From Chlorocebus sabaeus (Eukaryota > Chordata > Mammalia > Primates > Cercopithecidae), in contig NC_132925.1 of assembly GCF_047675955.1 (NCBI RefSeq), positions 71,925,622 to 71,989,621 on the forward strand: 64,000 nt of DNA. Reading direction: 5' to 3'. The number at the start of each line of letters is the position of its first letter. Position 1 is the stretch's first letter. The notes beneath the pieces were generated by a model. The model was not told the DNA's origin. It searched no databases and was given only the letters and a program-made list of their open reading frames with translations. Below, piece by piece: positions 23,942 through 32,866 of this stretch. Both the position numbers and the translations under genes were made by a program.

Positions 23942-24370
23942 TGTATTAGTCAAGCTTCTCTAGAGAGACAGAGCTAATATGATACATATAAAGGGGAGTT
24001 TATTAAGTATTAACTTACACAATCACAAGGTCCCACAGTAGGCTGCCTGTAAGCCGAGGAGCAACGAGAGCCAGTCTGAGTTCCAAAACTGAAGAACCTG
24101 GAGTCTGAAGTTTAGGGCAGGAAGCATCCAGCACAGGAGAAAGATTAAGCTGGGAGGCTAGGCCAGTCTCTCCTGTCACGCTTTCCTGCTTGCTTTATAT
24201 TCACTGGAAGTTGATTAGGTTGTGCCCACCAGATTAAGGATGGATCTGCCTTCCCCAGCCCACTGACTCAAATGTTAATCTCTTTTGGCAACACCCACAC
24301 AGACACACCCAGGATTAATATTTTGTATCCTTCAATCCAATCAAGTTGACACTCAGTATTAACCATCACA
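23942..24370 (-). repeat. 5' LTR of the HERV-L provirus (MLT2A-type)
   Basis: Homologous to the left LTR over nearly its whole length with scattered substitutions, and shorter because it lacks the TA expansion. Ends 'TGTATTAGTC' and 'ATTAACCATCACA' are preserved. Confidence 0.88.
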
Positions 24371-24594
24371 GGGCCTATGATATTTGAGGAATGGACATTA
24401 AGGAAGAACTATCTATAAGACAACTGGGGTTGTGGTAGAAGACAAAATAGGTAAAACTGAAATGCCAACTCCATATTTGCACTACACCATGAGCATGAGT
24501 CTTTATGTTGAATAATAGGAATGAAGATCACTGATTAATTGGGTGAATTGACAACAGAGAGGTCAGTGAGTAGAGATTATAAACTCATGATGAT

Positions 24595-24692
24595 AATGAC
24601 AATCACTCACAATTACTAAGCATTTACAATGTCGGGTACATTGGTATTTTCTTTTCATGTATTATTATATTTAATTATTCTGGCACTTCTGT
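24595..24692 (+). repeat. Possible MIR fragment
   Basis: 'CAATTACTAAGCATTTACAA', 'TGTCGGGTACATTGG' and the following AT-rich part resemble the MIR 5' region. Confidence 0.4.
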
Positions 24693-24701
24693 GATAAAGA
24701 T

Positions 24702-25350
24702 CAGAGATTTGCAAACTTCCTTTGTAAGGACCAGATAGCAAATAATTTAGGCTTTGTGGGTCCTATCATCCCTGTTACAACTATAGCCACGCACCACATA
24801 ATGACATTTAGGCCAATGACAGACCACAAAGGTGGTCTCAGATATTATAATGGAGCTGAAAAATTCATATCACCTGGAAAACTTCTATTCCTTAGTGACA
24901 ATTTCCAGTCCTGCAAGCTCCATTCATGGTAAGTGCCTTATGCAAATATACCATTTATTATCCTTTATACCATATTTCTACTGTACTTTTTCTATGTTGA
25001 GATACACAAATACTTCCCATTGTGTTACAATTGCCTAAAGTATTCAGGGCAGTAACATGTTGTACAGGTTTGTAGCCTAGGAGCAATAAGTGATACCATC
25101 TAGTCTAGGTATGTAGTAGGCTATCCCATCTAAGTTTACATAAGTAAACTCTATGATGTTCAAACAATTAATGAAATTGCCTAACAATGCATTTCTCAGA
25201 AGGTATCCCCCATTAAGTGATAGATGACTGTACTTAATTCTGCAGTTGTAGGAGGAAGCAATCATGTATAATACACAAATAAATGGGTGTGGTTACATTC
25301 CAACAGAGTTTATTACACAGCAGGCAGCAAGCCAGATTTGCCAACCCTGG
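24702..25350. mobile_element. hAT-Charlie-type MITE, split by a Tigger MITE
   Basis: Left part 24702-24783 ('CAGAGATTTGCAAACTTCC', 'GGACCAGATAGCAAATAATT') and right part 25231-25350 (ending 'CCAGATTTGCCAACCCTGG') are two halves of one element with terminal inverted repeats. The flanking octamers ATAAAGAT (24694-24701) and ATGTAGAT (25351-25358) match at six of eight positions, a decayed hAT-size target duplication. Family name not assigned. Confidence 0.65.
24784..25230 (+). mobile_element. TcMar-Tigger MITE, MER2-like
   Basis: Inverted ends ('AGCCACGCACCACATAATGA' on the left; the complement of 'CATTAAGTGATAGATGACTG' on the right) and internal 'TGTTGTACAGGTTTGTAGCC' then 'TAGGAGCAATAAGTGATACC' fit the MER2 group. 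The flanking dinucleotide TA lies at 24782-24783 and 25231-25232, the Tc1/mariner target. It sits inside the hAT MITE, so it is younger than that element. Confidence 0.75.
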
Positions 25351-25594
25351 ATGTAGATCATCATTCCCACTCATTGTCTTTTGGTCTACAGAGCCAAGAC
25401 TCCAACTCGAGTCTTTCTATGCCAGAACCCACACTCCTAACAACTTCATTATATTGCTTGCAATCAAGTTTCAGAAAGGTAACTTCAACAGAAGACTGTA
25501 AGCTGAATTACAAAGAAAAAATTGATTTCTAGAGACCCGAAGGCTAGATGGTAAAAATATAAACAGGATTCACTCACATGTAAAATTAGGGAGG

Positions 25595-25959
25595 TGTATT
25601 AGTCCATTTTCACACTGCTGATAAAGACATAACTGAGACCGGGTAATTTACGAAAGGAAGAGGTTTAATGGACTTACAGTTCTACGTAGCTTTGGAGGTC
25701 TCACAATCATGGCAGAAGGCAAGGAGGAGCAAGTCACATCTCACATGGAAGGCAGCAGGCAAAGAGAGAGTTTGTGCAGGGAAACTCCAGTTCTTAAAAA
25801 CAACAGGTCTCATGAGACTCACTATCACAAGAACAGTTCAGGAAAGACCCACCTCCATAATTCAATCACCTCCCACTGGGTTCCTCCCAAGACATGTGGG
25901 AATTGTGGAAGTTATAATTCAAGATGAGATATGGGTGGGGACAGAGCTAAACGATATCA
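25595..25959 (-). repeat. 3' LTR of the THE1 element
   Basis: Starts 'TGTATTAGTCCATTTTCACA' and ends 'AAACGATATCA' on the given strand. The 365-base length fits a THE1 LTR. Confidence 0.9.
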
Positions 25960-26514
25960 TTCCTCCCTTGGCCCCTCCAAAATCTCATGTCTTCACATTT
26001 CAAAACCAATCATGTTTTCCCAACAGTCCCCCAAAGCTTTAACTCATTTTAGCATTAACTAAAAAGTCCACAGTCCAACATCTGATCTGAGATAAGGCAA
26101 GTCCCTTCTGCCTATGAGCCTGTAAAATCAAAAGCAAGTGAGTTACATCCTAGATACAATAGGGGTACAGGCATTGGGTAAATACCGCTGTTTCAAATGG
26201 GAGAAATTGGCCAAAACTAAGGGGCTACAGGACTCATGCAAGTCCAAAATCCAGCAGGGAAGTCAAATCTTAAAGCTTCAAAATGATTTCCTTTGAATCC
26301 ATGTCTTGCATCCAGGTCACACTGATGCAAGAGGTGGGTTCCCATAGTCTTGGTAAGCTCTGCCCCTGTAGCTTTGCAGGGTACAGTCTCCCTCCTGGCT
26401 GCTTTCATAGGCTGGTGTTGAGTGCCAGCAGCTTTTCCAGACAAAAGGTGCAAGATGTCAGTGGATCTACCATTCTGGGTTCTGGAGGACAGTGGCCCTC
26501 TTCTTGCAGTTCCA

Positions 26515-26970
26515 CTACATGGTGCCCCAGTAGAGACTCTGGGGGGGGCTCCAACCCCACATCTCCCTTCCACAGAGGTTCTCCACGACAGCTTCACCCC
26601 TGCAGCAAACTTCTGCCTGGGCATCCAGGCTTACCATACATCCTCTGAAATCTAGGCAGAGGCTCCCAAACCTCAATTCTTGACTTCTGTGTACCTGTAG
26701 GCTCAACACCATGTGGAAGCTGCCAAGGCTTTGGGCTTGCACCCTGTGAAGCCATGGATCAAGCTGTACCTTGTCCCCTTTCAGCCATGGCTGGAGTTGC
26801 TGGGACACTAAGCACCAAGTCTCTGGATTGCACAGAGCAGAGGAGCACTGGGCCTGGCCCATGAAACCATGTTCTCTTCCTAGGCCTCTGGGTCTGTGAT
26901 AGGAGGGGCTGCCAGGAAGACCTCTGATGTGCCCTGGAGACATTTCACCCATTGTCTTGGGGATTAGCAT
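26515..26970 (-). pseudogene. THE1 internal region, distal open frame
   Basis: A 151-codon open stretch just downstream of the gag-like frame on the same strand. It is rich in Gly, Leu, Ser and Cys and shows no domain I recognise. MaLR internal regions are non-coding or poorly coding here, so I treat it as part of the element body, not a host gene. Overlapping frames on both strands reflect a locally stop-poor, GC-richer segment. Confidence 0.35.
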
Positions 26971-26981
26971 TTAGCTCCTTG

Positions 26982-27455
26982 TTACTTACGCACATTTCTA
27001 CAGCCCTTGAATTTCTCCTCAGAAAATGGGATTTTCTTTTCTGTCACATTGACAGGCTGCAAATTTTCCAAACTCATATGCTCTGCTTCCCTTATAAAAC
27101 TGAATGCTTTTAACAGCACCCAGGTCACATTTTGAATGCTATGCTGCTTAGAAATTTCTTCTGCCAGATACCCTAAATCATCTCTCTCAAGTTCAAATTT
27201 CCACAAATCTTTAGGGCAGCGGCAAAATGCCACCAGTTCCTTTGCTAAAACATAACAAGAGTCATTTTTGCTCCAGTTCCCAACAAGTTTCTTATGCCCA
27301 TCTGAGACCACCTCAACCTGGACCTTATTGTTCATGTTACTATCAGCATTTTTATCAAATCCTTTCAACAAGTCTCTAGGAAGTTCCAAACTTTCCAACA
27401 TTTTCCTGTCTTCTTCTGAGCCCTCCAAACTGTTCCAGTCTCTGCCTGTTACCAA
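26982..27455 (-). pseudogene. THE1/MaLR gag-like open frame
   Basis: An uninterrupted 157-codon frame placed about 45 bases after the primer-binding site, where MaLR elements have their gag-like ORF. The protein is charged and helix-rich (Lys/Glu/Leu), with 'KMLESLELPRDLLKGF' near the N-terminus and 'WVLLKAFSFIREAEHMSLE' near the C-terminus. No zinc knuckle or enzyme motif is seen, and it is shorter than a full gag capsid. MaLR gag is thought to have been packaged with help from ERVL proteins. The frame has stayed open but nothing indicates current function. Confidence 0.65.
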
Positions 27456-27500
27456 GTTCCAAAGTCACTTTTACATTTTTGGGCATCTTTTCAGCAATGC

Positions 27501-27518
27501 CCCACCTTACTGGTACCA
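27501..27518 (-). other. THE1 primer-binding site
   Basis: Minus strand reads TGGTACCAGTAAGGTGGG, six bases after the 5' LTR. It shares TGGTACCAG with the HERV-L site at 23921-23936 and then diverges. Confidence 0.7.
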
Positions 27519-27524
27519 ATTTAC

Positions 27525-27903
27525 TGTATTAGTCCATTTTTAACACTGCTGATAAAGACATACCCAAGACTGAGCAATTTACAAAAGAAAGAGGTTTAAT
27601 GGACTTACAGTTCCACATGGCTGGGGAGGCCTCACAATCATGGTGGAAGGTAAGGCAGAGCAAGTCACATCTCACATGGATGGCAGCAGACAAAAGAGAG
27701 CTTGTGTAGGGAAATTCCTGTTTCTAAAACCATCAGACCTTGTGAGGTTCATTCACTGTCACAAACACTGCTTAGGAAATACCCATCCCCATAATTCAAT
27801 CACCTCCCACTAGAGGAGCCAGTCAATCACCTCCCACTGGTAGGAATTGTGGGAGTTACAATTCAAGATGAGATTTGGGTGGGGACACACAAAAACCATA
27901 TCA
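27525..27903 (-). repeat. 5' LTR of the THE1 element
   Basis: Starts 'TGTATTAGTCCATTTTTAAC' and ends 'ACAAAAACCATATCA'. It is 14 bases longer than its partner because of a local 27-base-period duplication at 27796-27838. Confidence 0.9.
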
Positions 27904-27908
27904 GGAAG

Positions 27909-28255
27909 TTATAGTAGCAACAGATGAGAGAGAATGGATAGAGGTTCACAGTAGATAGAATCTCCATGATTTTGCAACTAATTGGTGTGGTGGAACTAGG
28001 AATGCATATGCAGTATGGTACTCTCAAGTAAGCAGAAGAGATAAACTCTATCAAATTCTGCTAAGAGGTTGAATGAAAGACTGAGAATTGATCATTGAAT
28101 TTTGTGACATGAAGGTCACTAGTGACCTAAATAAAAGCAATCTTGGAAGAATGATAGGGACCAAAAGTCAGAATAAATTAGCATCTCAAGAGAATAGGAA
28201 AGCAGGACTGAAAGTGAGTTCATATAACCTTTTTAAAACCACTTCAAAATTAAGA
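27909..28255. other. No recognised feature
   Basis: AT-rich sequence between the THE1 element and an L1M fragment. It may be older L1 sequence, but I cannot support that. Confidence 0.3.
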
Positions 28256-28938
28256 AATATCAAACCAATTGAAAGGCATTCTAGAAATCAACTGGTTTGT
28301 TCTCCACAAAATTGTCAATGTCATGAAAGATAAAGAAAGGCTGAGGATTGAAAAAAAGCTACAAAACATGACAGCTACATTTTATATATGATTGGTGATT
28401 GAACTCAGGATCATGGAAAATTATTATAAAGAACGTTGTTGAAACAATTGATAATATTTGAATTTCGGCTGTATTTTAAATGAGAGTATGATAAGAAGGT
28501 TTAGTTTCTCAAATTTGATAATTGAATTGTGGTTATGTAAGGGAATGACTTTGTTCTTAGGAGATACACCCTGAAGCACTTCAGAGTCACTTCAGAGTGA
28601 AGGATTATGATAGATGCAACTGTCACTCAAATGATTAATAATTTAGAAAAAAATGTATATATGTGTGTGTGTATGTATATACATATTTTTCTGAATCATT
28701 TATGTGTATATAAATATATATGATATGTATGTATATAAAAGTTTGTATGTATATATAAAAAATAAAATAAATATATAAAAATGGTGACATAAGTAAAAAT
28801 AGTAAATAGATATACAGGTAGAATATTGAATATATACATATGGAATCATTGAGGGGAATATGGGAGTTCTCTGTATTATTCTTACAGCCTTCCTATAACT
28901 ATGAAGTTATTTTACAATAAAACATTTTTAAAAATGTT
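28256..28938 (+). repeat. L1M-type 3' UTR
   Basis: 'GTCAATGTCATGAAAGATAA', 'AGAAAGGCTGAGGATTG', 'GTGGTTATGTAAGGGAATG' and the end 'TTTTACAATAAAACATTTTT' are in the order of old L1 (L1MB-L1ME) 3' untranslated regions. A TATG microsatellite interrupts it. Confidence 0.65.
28650..28772. repeat. TATG/TATA microsatellite
   Basis: Alternating TATG, TGTG and TATA units grown inside the L1M 3' UTR. Confidence 0.85.
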
Positions 28939-28939
28939 G

Positions 28940-30030
28940 AGTGATTATTTCTGAGTATTGGAATGAGTTTTGTCTGTCTCCTTATCTCTATTTCAATTTT
29001 TTTCAACAGCAAATAAGGATCAATTGTGTAAAAACATAAATATTTTTCAGTGATGACAGAAAAATATATCAATTAACTTTATTGACCACTAAAAGAGAAG
29101 TATTGTAGCAATTTGGGCAAATATTAATTTCATGAAAGATATTTGTTGTATTTTTTGTAATTACAGAAAAATATTTAGGACAGTTCTTTAATGGTGAGAT
29201 TATATAGCACGGGTGATATTTTGTGGGCCAATGTTCTATGTATCAATAAAGAAGGAGTTTATAAATTGGGATATTGCTTTAAGTATTTTCATATTTATTA
29301 TAATGATAAAACACCAAGTGAACTACTAATTTTGAATTTTCCTGAACTCAATAGGCACAACTTGCTTATGGGCTTAAATTTTTATCTCAATGTTCTATGT
29401 ATTGCTTTACCATCCACAGAGGAAAATATTCCAAAAGCAATTAACTATACCCTTTGGTCTCCCTGGGAAATTCCTACAGGGAATCTGTGAAAGAAAGGGC
29501 AGAATTAGGGTAATCACACAAAATCAGTTTAGTCAGATTCTCACCCTTGAGAAAATCTGGCTTAACACCCCTTGGCTAACAGAACAAGTTTGCCATTATC
29601 ACAGTAACAGATTTTTGGTAGAAACTCAAAAGCCACTTGTTGATTAATTGGCAGAAATGGGAGGAAAGTTTTTATCAGAGACAACTTGACTCTGCAAGAT
29701 CTAGCAAGGTTAGCATTAACTCTCACTGTCACAGAATGTGCAATATAAAGGCCGTGGTGTTAGGAGACTGGGTAGATTGTTTTAAAATGTCAATCCACCA
29801 AATAAGAAGGATAAGCCAACTCTGTTGACCATAGGTCTTAAAGTACTTTATTGACTTAATAGCCAAATAAGAAAGAAAAATGGAGAAGGAAAAAATGAAT
29901 GAGTAAAGAAGGTTGAATAACAACAATAACGCTGCTGAGATTTATAATTCAATGGAAACAAGTCATTTAAATTCAGCCTTTAAAAAAATTATATTTTTTG
30001 GAATTATTATAAATATTGGGTTTTAAGGGG
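28940..30030. other. No recognised feature
   Basis: Roughly 1.1 kb of AT-rich sequence. Open frames of 63-99 codons (29191-29828 on the plus strand) have no recognisable domain. Confidence 0.35.
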
Positions 30031-30039
30031 TTTAAAACT

Positions 30040-30185
30040 GTGTGTGTGTATATATGTATGTATATGTGTGTATATATGCATTTATGTGTGCATATGTATG
30101 CACACATGTATTATACACATACATGCATATATATACACATACATATATACTTTATATATATACACATACACACACAGAGAGATAC
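30040..30185. repeat. TATG/CATA microsatellite with dyad symmetry
   Basis: The first half is TG/TATG-rich and the second half is CA/CATA-rich, giving an imperfect inverted repeat. Translated frames are artefacts of the repeat. Confidence 0.9.
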
Positions 30186-30194
30186 AATTTCAGT

Positions 30195-30705
30195 TTCTGG
30201 CAGCATAGTAGACTATATAAACTAATTGATTGATCCTCTTGACTAAAACCAAATACAAATAAAAATAAACATCTATTTTAATGCATTGATAAACTGGCAA
30301 GAATATAAGGATTTTCCAGAGGACTTAAGGAAGAGCAAGAGCCCAGGTAAAGAAGGATCAAAGCTCACCTTTACCCTGAGGGCGTCTTCTAAGCCCAAAT
30401 GACTTTGGGCTTCATTTTTCATGGCCTCATGAGGAATGAAGACAAGAGAAAAAACTTTCAGGGTAGTATATCTAATAGGAGACACTACACGTATACCTGG
30501 GGCTAAAAAATTTACACCCTCAGCAGACAAACTAGAAATAAAACTACACCACCTAGGAGTAAAAAATAAAATTAGGTTTCTATACCTTGTTATTGAGTGG
30601 AAGTCAGGAAAAAAAAAATCTAAAAATTACAAAGAAAAGACCAACAATATACTGAAAAACCAACTGAATTTCCATATGATAAGCAGTTTAAATATGTAAG
30701 TTTTT
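30195..30705 (+). repeat. Possible L1M 5' region fragment
   Basis: 'GGCAGCATAGTAGACTATAT', 'CTAAAACCAAATACAAATAA' and 'AACTGGCAAGAATATAAGG' recall the 5' end of older L1 families. It was later split from downstream sequence by the L1PA insertion. Tentative. Confidence 0.4.
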
Positions 30706-30747
30706 TAAAAATAACATTTTAAATAGTACCAACAAATCAATTTAACT

Positions 30748-30760
30748 AAAGATATACAGG
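30748..30760. other. Left target-site duplication of the L1PA element
   Basis: AAAGATATACAGG matches AAAGGTACACTGG at 36971-36983 in 10 of 13 positions. Confidence 0.7.
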
Positions 30761-31786
30761 GGGGCAGAGCAAGATGGCCGAATAGGAACAGCTCCAGTCT
30801 CCAACTCCCAGCATGAGCGACACAGAAGACTGGTGATTTCTGCATTTTCAACTGAGGTACTGGGTTCATCTCACTGGGGAGTGCCGGACTATTGGTGCTG
30901 GTCAGCTGCTGCAGCCCGACCAGCGAGAGCTGAAGCAGGGCGAGGCATTGTCTCACCTAGGAAGCACAAGGGGGAAGGGAATCCCTTTTCCTAGCCAGGG
31001 GAACTGAGACACACAACACCTGGAAAATCGGGTAACTCCCACCCCAATACTGCGCTTCAAGCAAACAGGCACACCAGGAGATCATATGCCACACCTGGCC
31101 GGGAGGGTCCCACACCCACGGAGCCTCCCTCATTGCTAGCACAGCAGTCTGTGATCTACCGGCAAGGCAGCAGCGAGGCTGGGGGAGGGGCGCCCGCCAT
31201 TGCTGAGGCTTAAGTAGGTAAACAAAGCTGCTGGGAAGCTCGAACTGGGTGGAGCTCACAGCAGCTCAAGGAAACCTGCCTGTCTCTGTAGACTCCACCT
31301 CTGGGGACAGGGCACAGTAAACAATAACAAATGCAGCAGAAAGCTCTGCAGACGCAAACGACTCTGTCTGAGAGCTTTGAAGAGAGCAGTGGATCTCCCA
31401 ACACGGAGGTTGAGATCTGAGAAGGGACAGACTCCCTGCTCAAGTGGGTCCCTGACCCCTGAGTAGCCTAACTGGGAGACATCCCCCACTAGGGGCAGTC
31501 TGACACCCCACACCTCACAGGGTGAAGTACACCCCTGAGAGGAAGCTTCCAAAGCAAGAATCAGACAGGTACACTCGCTGTTCAGAAATATTCTATCTTC
31601 TGCAGCCTCTGCTGCTGATACCCAGGCAAACAGGGTCTGGAGTGGACCTCAAGCAATCTCCAACAGACCTACAGCTGAGGGTCCTGACTGTTAGAAGGAA
31701 AACTATCAAACAGGAAGGACACCTACACCAAAACCCCATCAGTACATCACCATCATCAAAGACCAGAGGCAGATAAAACCACAAAG
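30761..31786 (+). promoter_or_regulatory. L1 5' UTR with internal promoter
   Basis: L1 carries its own RNA polymerase II promoter in the 5' UTR. The YY1 site CAAGATGGCCG, which sets the start point in primate L1, is intact at 30770-30780. Many positions that are CpG in young L1 read TpG or CpA here, as expected for an old methylated copy. The first ATG context leading to ORF1 is ACAAAGATGG. The antisense ORF0 start lies at 31198-31200 and is cut short. Confidence 0.85.
31156..31200 (-). pseudogene. ORF0: L1 ORF0 remnant
   Basis: Primate L1 5' UTRs carry a small antisense frame of about 70 codons, ORF0. Here the antisense ATG at 31200-31198 begins M-A-G-A-P-P-P-A-S-L, then meets TAG after 14 codons (31158-31156). 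The start and first residues fit ORF0 as I remember it; the stop would abolish the rest. Confidence 0.55.
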
Positions 31787-32803
31787 ATGGGGAAAAAGCA
31801 GGGCAGAAAAGCTGGAAATTCAAAAAATAAGAGCGCATCTCCCCCGGCAAAGGAGCGCAGCTCATCGCCAGCAACGGATCAAAGCTGGACGGAGAATGAC
31901 TTCGACGAGATGAGAGAAGAAGGCTTCAGTCCATCAAATTTCTCAGAGCTAAAGGAGGAATTACGTACCCAGCGCAAAGAAACTAAAAATCTTGAAAAAA
32001 AAGTGGAAGAATTGATGGCTAGAGTAATTAATGCAGAGAAGCTCATAAACGAAATGAAAGAGACGAAAACCATGACACGAGAAATACGTGACAAATGCAC
32101 AAGCTTCAGTAACCGACTCAATCAACTGGAAGAAAGAATGTCAGCGATTGAGGATCAAATGAATGAAATGAAGCGAGAAGAGAAACCAAAAGAAAAAAGA
32201 AGAAAAAGAAATGAACAAAGCCTGCAAGAAGTATGGGATTATGTAAAAAGACCAAATTTACGTCTGATTGGGGTGCCTGAAAGTGAGGGGGAAAATGGAA
32301 CCAAGTTGGAAAACACTCTTCAGGATATCATCCAGGAGAACTTCCCCAACCTAGTAGGGCAGGCCAACATTCAAATCCAGGAAATACAGAGAACGCCACA
32401 AAGATACTCCTTGAGAAGAGCAACTCCAAGACACATAATTGCCAGATTCACCAAAGTTGAAATGAAGGAAAAAATCTTAAGGGCAGCCAGAGAGAAAGGT
32501 CGGGTTACCCACAAAGGGAAGCCCATCAGACTAACAGCAGATCTCTCGGCAGAAACTCTTCAAGCCAGAAGAGAGTGGGGGCCAATATTCAACATTCTTA
32601 AAGAAAAGAATTTTAAACCCAGAATTTTATATCCAGCCAAACTAAGTTTCATAAGTGAAGGAGAAATAAAATCCTTTACAGATAAGCAAATGCTTAGAGA
32701 TTTTGTCACCACTAGGCCTGCCTTACAAGAGACCCTGAAGGAAGCACTAAACATGGAAAGGAACAACCAGTACCAGCCATTGCAAAAACATGCCAAAATG
32801 TAA
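31787..32803 (+). CDS. ORF1: LINE-1 ORF1 protein, intact
   Basis: An uninterrupted 338-codon frame, the standard primate ORF1p length. ORF1p is the trimeric RNA-binding chaperone that coats L1 RNA in the cytoplasm. Order: a basic Ser-rich N-terminus with 'SSSPATDQSW' (about 25-34), a coiled coil with heptad Leu/Met positions (about 52-153), an RNA-recognition domain beginning near 'NLRLIGVPES' (about 157-252), and a C-terminal domain with 'ARREWGPIFNILKEKNF' (about 260-276) and 'PAKLSF'. The start is the first ATG, followed by MGKKQ. The coiled coil differs most from young L1 as I recall it; that region is known to have evolved fast in L1PA lineages. ORF2 follows after 63 bases, as in other L1s. 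Expression cannot be judged from sequence. Confidence 0.93.
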   Translation: MGKKQGRKAGNSKNKSASPPAKERSSSPATDQSWTENDFDEMREEGFSPSNFSELKEELRTQRKETKNLEKKVEELMARVINAEKLINEMKETKTMTREIRDKCTSFSNRLNQLEERMSAIEDQMNEMKREEKPKEKRRKRNEQSLQEVWDYVKRPNLRLIGVPESEGENGTKLENTLQDIIQENFPNLVGQANIQIQEIQRTPQRYSLRRATPRHIIARFTKVEMKEKILRAAREKGRVTHKGKPIRLTADLSAETLQARREWGPIFNILKEKNFKPRILYPAKLSFISEGEIKSFTDKQMLRDFVTTRPALQETLKEALNMERNNQYQPLQKHAKM

Positions 32804-32866
32804 AGACCATCAAGGCTAGGAAGAAACTGCATCAACTAACGAGCAAAATAACCAGTTAATATCATA

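Larger units (their letters stand above)
19778..24370 (-). mobile_element. HERV-L provirus, antisense, internally deleted
   Basis: Two homologous LTRs flank a 3.6-kb internal region that reads on the minus strand. GGGCC occurs directly before the left LTR (19773-19777) and directly after the right LTR (24371-24375), a perfect 5-bp duplication typical of class III (ERVL) integration. The primer-binding site is complementary to tRNA-Leu. Recognisable pol pieces run from reverse transcriptase on the right to dUTPase on the left, the HERV-L order, with no env. The reverse transcriptase starts only about 120 bases after the primer-binding site, so gag and protease are deleted. Many frameshifts and stops make it inert. 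Confidence 0.92.
25595..27903 (-). mobile_element. Complete THE1 (MaLR) element, antisense
   Basis: LTR (25595-25959), internal region (25960-27524, 1565 bases) and LTR (27525-27903) together match the layout and approximate length of a THE1 retroelement. Flanks GGAGG (25590-25594) and GGAAG (27904-27908) are a 5-bp target duplication with one change. MaLR elements are non-autonomous relatives of ERVL: they lack pol and carry only a gag-like open frame, and depended on an ERVL helper. A primer-binding site lies next to the right LTR. Confidence 0.92.

Noticed and set aside
26283..26655. Plus-strand open frames of 77-121 codons within the THE1 element
   Set aside because: They lie antisense to the element in a stop-poor segment and match nothing I know.
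30040..30185. CRISPR-like regular repeat
   Set aside because: Units are 2-4 bases without unique spacers; this is a microsatellite in a primate genome.
30016..30233. Tyr/His/Ile-rich open frames
   Set aside because: They are translations of the TATG/CATA microsatellite.
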